Shown piece after piece: positions 46,582-52,586 of a DNA stretch of 52,586 nucleotides. The position numbers were made by a program, and so were the translations under genes. The notes below the pieces were generated by a model, which worked only from the letters and a program-made list of their open reading frames with translations, was not told the origin of the DNA and did not search any database. This DNA comes from an uncultured Planctomycetaceae bacterium. GTDB lineage: Bacteria > Planctomycetota > Planctomycetia > Planctomycetales > Planctomycetaceae. Position 1 is the stretch's first letter; each line of letters starts with the position of its first letter. The stretch lies in the NCBI GenBank assembly GCA_913031625.1, contig CAJWGB010000012.1, positions 1 to 52,586 of the forward strand. The letters are read 5' to 3'.

Positions 46582-48150
46582 CTAGACATCAAAGACGCGA
46601 TCGTCCCCGTTGTCGCCGTTGTTGCGGGCGTCCACGGCAAGCTGATAGAGCTTTTCACCGGCGGGAGTCGGATAGATACCGTCCACACAGGCCTGGCACA
46701 GGTTTTCACGTGGCAGACCCACGCAGCGAGCCAGTGCGTCGACGGGAAGATAGCGCAGACTGTCAGCACCAATCTCATCCGCCATTTTCTGCTCCTCCTC
46801 AGGAGTAATGACAATGTCTTCCATGTGATTCGGAGCAAACAGCTCACCAATGGTCGACATGTCGATTCCGTAGTAGCACGGGGCGATGATTGGCGGGCAG
46901 GCAATTCGGACGTGAATTTCCTGCGCCTTACCGCGTTTGCGGAGCAGCTTTAACAGCGCCTTGAGCGTGGTCGCTCGGACGATTGAGTCGTCGACGAGCA
47001 TCACACGTTTGCCGTCCATAATCTCTGGCAGTGGCGTATACTTCATGCGGACTTTGTCCGCACGATTGGAGCCCTCGATAAATGTCCGACCGATGTAGCG
47101 ATTGCGGATCAGGCCTTCCAGAGAAGGAACTCCCAATTCAAATGCCATACTGTCCGCTGCGGCTTTCGCAGTATCCGGAACCGGGACCACGATCGTGTCT
47201 GACCGATCCACTTCTACTGTTTCTCGACGGGCCAGTTCTTCTCCAAGACGCTTGCGCGAAAGGTAAACTCCCGCACCGTCAAAGTGAGACCCCGCGTTGG
47301 CGAAGTAGATCCACTCAAAGAAACAGTGAGCTTTCCGAGGCGACTCGGCAAACTTTTCAACTCGCACTCCACTCCCATCCACAATCACCGCGTAGCCGGG
47401 GGGAACATTCCTGACACTCTCTTCTTTGAAGCCCAGATGGGTCAGCGCCACACTCTCGCTGGCCGCTGCAAACAGTGGCCCATCCTGTGCGTAACACAGT
47501 GGACGAATTCCTCGGGGGTCCCGTGAAACAAACATGTCCCCGTTGGCGTTCAGGAACGCAAGATTCCACGAACCATCAAGGCGACCAGCCAGAGACTTCA
47601 GGATCTCGATGCCAGTGATACCAGGTTTCTCTGAGAGTTCCTGCGAGATCAGGTGATTCAGAACTTCCGTATCTGTCTCACGTGTCAGATGAAAATCCGT
47701 CGACTGCAGGATTTCGTCGCGCAGTTCCCTGTAGTTCGCCAGCTGACCGTTGAAGACAAAGCTAAACCATTTTGAACGTGCGATGTGATGACGTTCAAAG
47801 GGCTGCGCGTAGCTGCGGTCATCTCTTCCACAGGTCGCATATCGCACGTGTCCGATCGCAGCACGACCGGCATATTCTTCCATCAGGGCCATATAACGGG
47901 CCTGATGATTCATGCGGAAGACTTCTGCAACTCCCCCAACATCCTTGTGCGTGTCGATCAGCTGAAGACGGTCGGCGCTGTACGTCGTGAATCCCGCTGC
48001 CAGCTGGCCACGATTCTGCATGTCCAGCAACATTCCCGGAACAAGCCGCGATGAAAGGCCGGGGTCGTTCTTCGGCACAAGCGAGCTGGGGGCATCGGAA
48101 TCGAGATGATACACGGCGGCAATACCGCATTCGTGATTAAGTTCATCCAT
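46582..48150 (-). CDS. purF: Amidophosphoribosyltransferase (PurF)
   Basis: PurF catalyses the first committed step of purine synthesis, PRPP plus glutamine to phosphoribosylamine. The frame extends 60 codons upstream, but ATG 48150 gives a normal 522-residue protein beginning [16 protein letters not shown]. Cys8 is the N-terminal nucleophile after removal of a short propeptide, as in Bacillus-type enzymes. Seen: [10 protein letters not shown] (glutaminase domain), [23 protein letters not shown], and the phosphoribosyltransferase motif [13 protein letters not shown], then [18 protein letters not shown]. It has no pur neighbour in the planctomycete part; purB and purC at the window start belong to a different genome. 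Confidence 0.93.
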   Translation of the reverse strand: MDELNHECGIAAVYHLDSDAPSSLVPKNDPGLSSRLVPGMLLDMQNRGQLAAGFTTYSADRLQLIDTHKDVGGVAEVFRMNHQARYMALMEEYAGRAAIGHVRYATCGRDDRSYAQPFERHHIARSKWFSFVFNGQLANYRELRDEILQSTDFHLTRETDTEVLNHLISQELSEKPGITGIEILKSLAGRLDGSWNLAFLNANGDMFVSRDPRGIRPLCYAQDGPLFAAASESVALTHLGFKEESVRNVPPGYAVIVDGSGVRVEKFAESPRKAHCFFEWIYFANAGSHFDGAGVYLSRKRLGEELARRETVEVDRSDTIVVPVPDTAKAAADSMAFELGVPSLEGLIRNRYIGRTFIEGSNRADKVRMKYTPLPEIMDGKRVMLVDDSIVRATTLKALLKLLRKRGKAQEIHVRIACPPIIAPCYYGIDMSTIGELFAPNHMEDIVITPEEEQKMADEIGADSLRYLPVDALARCVGLPRENLCQACVDGIYPTPAGEKLYQLAVDARNNGDNGDDRVFDV

Positions 48151-48309
48151 ACTGGAAATGGCCTGGTGGGTGCCGATGCCGGAGGAATTCGAGACTCGTA
48201 GATGAAAGTCTCGTGAACGCGCGGATAATAGTGAGCACAATTCGGCAAACCAACCCTCGGTGTTTGGGTATTTTCGAACTTGCCGCAACCTCCGGTGTCC
48301 CCGGCTCCA

Positions 48310-49284
48310 ATGTCCCCGCCACGACCACAATCAGCTGCCCGCAGGCTTCCTCCGAAAATCACGCCCGAACAGGCCGTGGCGGATCTTGTATGGGCGATCA
48401 ACAGCTCATGGCTGGTCTCTGGACCGGTGAATTGGCAGCCGGACCAGCTCCCGTCCATCACCCCCGAAGAAATCGACTCAGAACACCTGGCAGCTCATAT
48501 TGACCAAAACGCCTCGTGGCGGGTGGGACGATACTTCGAAACGCTCTTCAGCTACTACCTGCACCACTTCACCGAAGTGTCCGTCATCGGAGAAGGCATT
48601 CAGGTCCGGGGACCGGACCGGCAGACGCGGGGAGAACTGGACTTCGTGATTCGCAGTGACTGCGGCTCCCTGACCCACTGGGAAACTGCAATCAAGTTCT
48701 ATCTCTGCCGCCCGGACGCCCTTCATCGCGGCAGCCACTATCCAGGTCCGGATCCTCAGGATACGCTTGAGTCTAAGCTCCATCGACTGACGACTCACCA
48801 GCTCACACTCGACTGGGAGCATCAGGACCAACACAAAGACGCGGAATCGCCACAGTTGCGGCAGGCGGTTGTCAAAGGGCGAATCTTCTACCCGGTCGGG
48901 TACGAAAGTCCACAGAAGCCGCCTCTATTCGGTGGCCGCAGTCAGCCAGTGACCGAAGACATGCCTGACGGGTTCAGAATTCACCATGATCACTGCATGG
49001 GGACATGGCTGACATGCAGAGAGGCCGCGGCCAGATTGACGCGTGAGGAATCTCCTCATGAATATGTTGTGATGGCGAAGCCAAACTGGCTGTCTCCTTC
49101 TGTGGCAGCCACTGGCATCAGCCCCGCAGCAGCAGCAACAGGAATTCGGGAGTCCTTCGCGGATTCACGATCGCCCGTGATGCTGACAGAAATCAATCTG
49201 GCCGTCCCGGAGCGTCGTCGACAGATCATCGTGGTCAACGACGACTGGCCGGGCCCTGATCCCGGAGATGCGCCCTGGATGTAG
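48310..49284 (+). CDS. DUF1853-family protein, PD-(D/E)XK nuclease-like
   Basis: A 324-residue protein (a TTG at 48280 would add ten residues) of the DUF1853 family. Blocks seen: [14 protein letters not shown] at about 30-43, [17 protein letters not shown] near 80-96, [20 protein letters not shown] followed by [26 protein letters not shown], and VVKGRIFYP. The E-L-D-F plus H-W-E-x-A-x-K-F pattern is the PD-(D/E)XK-like core of the family (Asp, Glu and Lys in place), which suggests a DNA-cleaving or repair role, though the family's function is not established. It is divergent from purF with a gap of about 160 bases, and its 3' end converges toward the WD40 gene. Confidence 0.75.
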   Translation: MSPPRPQSAARRLPPKITPEQAVADLVWAINSSWLVSGPVNWQPDQLPSITPEEIDSEHLAAHIDQNASWRVGRYFETLFSYYLHHFTEVSVIGEGIQVRGPDRQTRGELDFVIRSDCGSLTHWETAIKFYLCRPDALHRGSHYPGPDPQDTLESKLHRLTTHQLTLDWEHQDQHKDAESPQLRQAVVKGRIFYPVGYESPQKPPLFGGRSQPVTEDMPDGFRIHHDHCMGTWLTCREAAARLTREESPHEYVVMAKPNWLSPSVAATGISPAAAATGIRESFADSRSPVMLTEINLAVPERRRQIIVVNDDWPGPDPGDAPWM

Positions 49285-49432
49285 GCGGGGAGTCACAGGC
49301 TCCGGCTAGATTTGCGTATCTGGTGATACTGCCGCTGCACTGTCCGACACGTCATCAAAGTCTGGCCGGCTACGCACCTGCCTGATCAACAACCTCCAGC
49401 CTTCGTCAGGTAAAACCTGATGTGCAACCAGA

Positions 49433-52225
49433 CTACGGCATGAACGACGCGATCTCCTTGGCGTCAGCTCCGTTCCAGACACGCAGCACACCGTCTTCGC
49501 ACCCGGCCGCGACAACCTTGCCATCCGCCGTGGTTGCTGAGCAGTACACGTAGTCAGGACACCCTTTGAACTCACGCACAGTACCACCATTGCTTGCTCG
49601 ATGTCGGAAGACACGTTTATCACCCGAACAACTGATGAACTCATCCTGCATACCAATAAAGGACAGGGAAGTCACCTGCTTGCTATAAGTGCTGATCGTG
49701 CGTGCCTGTTCTCCGGTCTCTGCATTCCACACCTTGATGGCGTTATCGGCACCAGCACTCACCAGCTGTGTACCGTCACCCTTGAAGCTGACGTCCATCA
49801 CGTGATGTGTGTGGCCCTCGTAGCTTCGTACGTGTGCGCCGGTCGCGAGATCGAATACTTTGACAAACTTGTCTGCTGCCGCGGAGGCCAGCAGCTTTCC
49901 GTCTTTGGAGAAGTCCACACCATAGACAGTGTCACTGTGAGCATTCTCGAACGATCGCACCAGCTTACCGTCAGCAACATTCCAGAGGGTCAGTTCTCCG
50001 CTCCGGGAAGCTTCTCCGCCACCGGCTGCCAGCTGGCTCCCATCCGGTGAAAATGCCAATGCAAGGACACGGTCCTTGAAGACAGATGGCTTGTCTTTAC
50101 CCTGAGGTCCCAGCGTGCGGACAAGTTTCCATGCGGGAAAAGCGGCCGCGCGAGAGACTTTGCCGTCCGCCTGCTGCACAAGGAGTGCACCCGAGGCCGA
50201 GGCAACAGTGACAGGTTTTGCGGCCTCCGGAAGAGTTCCCGGCAAGAGATCAACAGCTGCACCATCTGCGACGTTCCACAATCGCAGAGTCCCATTACTG
50301 TCGAGTGTTGCTGCCAGCGTGTTGCTGACAAAGCCGGCAAATGTCGTTTTGATCGTCTGTTTGGCGGCAGCATCGGCGGCGGTATGTGCTTCCGCTGCGA
50401 CCTTCGCCTCAGCTTCAACAGACGCCAGAAGTTTCTTCCGCTCAGCAACCTTCGCTTCTGCACGCTTGACGGCCTGCTCAGCCAGCTCTTTTCCTTTTTG
50501 TGCAGACTTGAGAGTGTTCTCTGCGTTGGTCACACCATCCCTGGCCGCCTGTTCTGCCTTAGTGGCATCTTCGAGCTTCTTCTTCAGGCCGGCATCTTCC
50601 GGTTTCTCGTCACTCGCCTTTTTCGCCGCAGCCACTTTGGGAGTCTCTTCCCCGAGTTTCTTCTTTGCCGCCGCCACTGCGTCAGTCGCTTTCTTGAGTT
50701 CCTCTTCCGCCTTCTTGGTGGAATCCTGTTGCTCCTTCACACGCTTCTCGTCCTCTGTCACCTGATTCTTCACCACGGTGACACGTGCATCTCTGACTGC
50801 CTTGTCAGCCGTTCTGTCAGCCAGATGACGTGCAGCGTTAAGGTCGGCATTCAAAGCTGCCACGGCCTTCGCCCCGGCCGCCAGCCACAATTGAGCCTGG
50901 CCGTCCGCAGTGACTGTGACCACGTTGGTGCCATTCGGAGAGATGGACGCCGAAGCAACCGGACCAGCGGCTGTAATCGCAGCACTCGGCTGCAGGTTGT
51001 CCAGCTTTCGAAGTTCTACGATGTTGCCTTCAGTTCGACACAAGAGGCTTGTAGCACTGACCGTAATCTGTTTGATCGCCCCCTTGTCTGATTTGATGGC
51101 GTCAGCCAGATTGAGCTTCTTCTCTGCAGCGACAAGGGTCAGAGGTCGCAGAGTTCCATCTTCCTGCAGAACAACCAACTTTGTGCCGGCTTCAATCCAT
51201 GCTGCTGCAACGGCCTTCACTCCAAGTGCATCGCTGACAGCAAGTTCAGCACCATCGGCGCGATTCAACAGATGAACAGAACCATCGGCACCTGACGTCG
51301 AAATCCATTGATTCTCAGCTCCATGCAGACCAAGCAGTGTGACAGCTGCCGGGTCCTGCCCGCCCACCTGTCCCACGACCTGACTGTTGGCCGTGTCTAC
51401 AATTCGAACGTTGCCATCAGCCTGCTGCAGCGCTGCAAGACTTCCGTCTGCACTGACAGCCATCCGTATCGTATTCGCCGGGGCAGCAATCGGCTGAATA
51501 AATGCCGTGTCGCGCTGCCAAAGCTTGATGTTCTGGAAACCGGAAGTCGCCAGCATTTGCCCGTTCGGGTGAAAGGCTGCTGCATGAACGTAATCTCTGT
51601 GAGCCGTCTGCGCGGGAGATTTCAGTTCCGCCAGCGCAGGATCCAGCAGGCTCGTCTTTCGATCCTGATTCAGCAGGTCGTAGATGGTGACATTCCCAGC
51701 TCGCCCGGCCGCCACGAAACGCCCAAACGGGCCTGTATCAACGGCGTAGATCGCATTCAATTCCGGATTAATCGCCTGCCATTTCATATTGGCAGCAGAG
51801 GTAACACCCCCGGCTTTGGCCCCTTCCAGAATCCACTGCCTTAGAACACCCAGCTGTTTGGGAGTCAGCTTCTTTGCCTGAACTTCGTTCGGCCATGGCG
51901 GCATGGCTGGCTCTTCCATACGAGCAGCAACCTGATAGAGGTAACTTTCATCAGGCTTGCCGGGAACAATTGATGGCCCGGCCGAGCCGCCCTTCATGAT
52001 GGCAGCCGTATCCTCAAGGTTGAGATCACTCTCGGACTTCGCGAGGTTATGACAGGCGATGCAATTGGCCTGAAGGATTGGATACACGTCACGTTCAAAC
52101 TCGACGGGACGTCCCAGTTTGGCCTCTTCAGGGGTGATCGGTTTTTCTTCTTCGTCCGCGAGGATAACGGGAGCCACAACAAACACGGCAAGTGCCGCTG
52201 TGAGTCTGCAGGATATGGTTTTCAT
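49433..52225 (-). CDS. Exported PSCyt1 cytochrome fused to WD40 propeller and coiled coil
   Basis: A 930-residue protein. A signal peptide at 1-23 (LTAALAVFVVAPVILA) leads to a PSCyt1 module with heme motif C55-I-A-C58-H59 and a MPPWP distal segment near 108-112. WD40-like repeats follow (AAFHPNGQMLATSGFQNIKL at about 212-231 and degenerate ones to about 450), then a highly charged coiled coil at about 478-626 (rich in Glu/Lys/Ala) and a second block of WD40 repeats (LALAFSPDGSQLAAGGG, VYGVDFSKDGKLLASAAADK, VMDVSFKGDGTQLVSAGADN). Heme-plus-propeller fusions are typical of planctomycetes; the function is unknown. The ATG shares a base with the stop of the upstream partial gene (TAATG), so they are coupled. 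Confidence 0.85.
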   Translation of the reverse strand: MKTISCRLTAALAVFVVAPVILADEEEKPITPEEAKLGRPVEFERDVYPILQANCIACHNLAKSESDLNLEDTAAIMKGGSAGPSIVPGKPDESYLYQVAARMEEPAMPPWPNEVQAKKLTPKQLGVLRQWILEGAKAGGVTSAANMKWQAINPELNAIYAVDTGPFGRFVAAGRAGNVTIYDLLNQDRKTSLLDPALAELKSPAQTAHRDYVHAAAFHPNGQMLATSGFQNIKLWQRDTAFIQPIAAPANTIRMAVSADGSLAALQQADGNVRIVDTANSQVVGQVGGQDPAAVTLLGLHGAENQWISTSGADGSVHLLNRADGAELAVSDALGVKAVAAAWIEAGTKLVVLQEDGTLRPLTLVAAEKKLNLADAIKSDKGAIKQITVSATSLLCRTEGNIVELRKLDNLQPSAAITAAGPVASASISPNGTNVVTVTADGQAQLWLAAGAKAVAALNADLNAARHLADRTADKAVRDARVTVVKNQVTEDEKRVKEQQDSTKKAEEELKKATDAVAAAKKKLGEETPKVAAAKKASDEKPEDAGLKKKLEDATKAEQAARDGVTNAENTLKSAQKGKELAEQAVKRAEAKVAERKKLLASVEAEAKVAAEAHTAADAAAKQTIKTTFAGFVSNTLAATLDSNGTLRLWNVADGAAVDLLPGTLPEAAKPVTVASASGALLVQQADGKVSRAAAFPAWKLVRTLGPQGKDKPSVFKDRVLALAFSPDGSQLAAGGGEASRSGELTLWNVADGKLVRSFENAHSDTVYGVDFSKDGKLLASAAADKFVKVFDLATGAHVRSYEGHTHHVMDVSFKGDGTQLVSAGADNAIKVWNAETGEQARTISTYSKQVTSLSFIGMQDEFISCSGDKRVFRHRASNGGTVREFKGCPDYVYCSATTADGKVVAAGCEDGVLRVWNGADAKEIASFMP

Positions 52226-52586
52226 TATTCAGTTACCTTCAGTCCAATTGGAGCATCAAAGCTTGCCTGACGCCCATTGAATTCTCCCGTGGCGCGAATA
52301 ACCGCGTTGGCGATATCGCCTGCGGCTGCGTCTCCGGCAGCGGTCAGTTTCAGTACGGCTTCCGTTTTGTCTGCTGCAATGTCCACTGTGTTGGACGTCA
52401 CAGAAGTAACACCATCCGGAAGTACCAGCGCAACCTTCACAGCACCTGCCGCCGCCACCTGGTTGTCCTTCGCAGCCTGCATTGCCGCGTCCACCTTGCT
52501 CTGCAGTTCCTCCTTTGTCGTTTCATCACTCGCGGATGCCAGGTCTTTCCTCGCAGTATCCAACTCGTTCTTCGCGGCCTTGAAGG
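52225..52586 (-). CDS. Partial protein with Lys/Ala-rich coiled coil and beta-rich end, 5' end outside window
   Basis: The frame runs off the window edge, so only the last 120 residues are seen. They begin FKAAKNELDTARKDLASASD and continue as a charged, helical Ala-rich segment, then switch to a beta-rich segment (VALVLPDGVTSVTSNTVDIA, then AVIRATGEFNGRQASFDAPI). The last is the kind of sequence found at the end of planctomycete exported proteins with pre-peptidase or Ig-like ends. The stop overlaps the start of the WD40/cytochrome gene by one base, suggesting an operon. No family name is assigned from this fragment. Confidence 0.55.
   Translation of the reverse strand, partial: FKAAKNELDTARKDLASASDETTKEELQSKVDAAMQAAKDNQVAAAGAVKVALVLPDGVTSVTSNTVDIAADKTEAVLKLTAAGDAAAGDIANAVIRATGEFNGRQASFDAPIGLKVTE

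Noticed and set aside
1-52586. CRISPR arrays, tRNA/rRNA genes, intact insertion sequences
   Set aside because: No regularly spaced direct repeats, no cloverleaf-like or rRNA-like segments and no transposase frame were found by reading.

Overview
The window joins DNA from two unrelated bacteria. Bases 1 to about 2025 are AT-rich and hold the 3' end of a methionine aminopeptidase gene, a complete purB and the first three quarters of purC, packed head to tail. Base composition, lysine/isoleucine-rich coding and gene packing resemble a streamlined marine alphaproteobacterium of the SAR11 type (inference). Between about 2023 and 2029 purC stops inside its conserved C-terminal signature and the sequence switches abruptly to a GC-richer genome, where a polysaccharide-export gene on the opposite strand is also cut at the same point. 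The simplest reading is a chimeric assembly or clone junction, so the two parts should be interpreted separately.

From about 2030 to the end the DNA is planctomycetal. The evidence is the set of planctomycete-type secreted cytochrome families (PSCyt1/PSCyt2/PSD1, i.e. DUF1549/DUF1553), their DUF1501 partners, a DUF1592/DUF1552 pair and a LEPRxLL cell-surface protein. Layout: truncated polysaccharide export protein (-) and HEAT-like secreted protein (+) at 2.0-3.9 kb; alpha/beta hydrolase overlapping a GT4 glycosyltransferase at 4.1-6.1 kb; thioredoxin/YHS-like protein, cysC and two tiny membrane proteins (all -) at 6.3-8.4 kb; first cytochrome/DUF1501 pair at 8.7-12.6 kb; acidic DUF11 membrane protein at 12.9-15.6 kb; DUF1592/DUF1552 pair (-) at 15.7-20.7 kb; small membrane proteins and an FG-GAP repeat protein at 20.8-23.2 kb; a degenerate receiver domain, a YfcE-type phosphodiesterase and the LEPRxLL protein at 24-26 kb; truD, an unpaired DUF1501 gene, and an overlapping CotH/esterase pair (-) at 26.1-31.4 kb; second cytochrome/DUF1501 pair and an NHL-repeat protein at 32-36.7 kb; a cysteine desulfurase-like gene overlapping an isopropylmalate/homocitrate synthase-like gene (-) at 36.9-39.3 kb; a zinc-ribbon membrane protein at 39.9-41.1 kb; third cytochrome/DUF1501 pair at 41.4-46.4 kb; purF, a DUF1853 gene and a cytochrome/WD40 protein at 46.6-52.2 kb, with a partial gene upstream of the latter at the window edge.

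The dominant theme is exported proteins: three cytochrome/DUF1501 pairs plus one DUF1592/DUF1552 pair, each cytochrome-like partner carrying two CxxCH motifs and most of the DUF1501/DUF1552 partners carrying Tat-like twin-arginine starts. They look like modules working together outside the cytoplasmic membrane, perhaps on polysaccharides, but the function of these families is not known to me and none is assigned. I found no tRNA, rRNA, CRISPR array or intact insertion sequence. The housekeeping genes purF (planctomycete part) and purB/purC (AT-rich part) come from different genomes and do not form a purine cluster.
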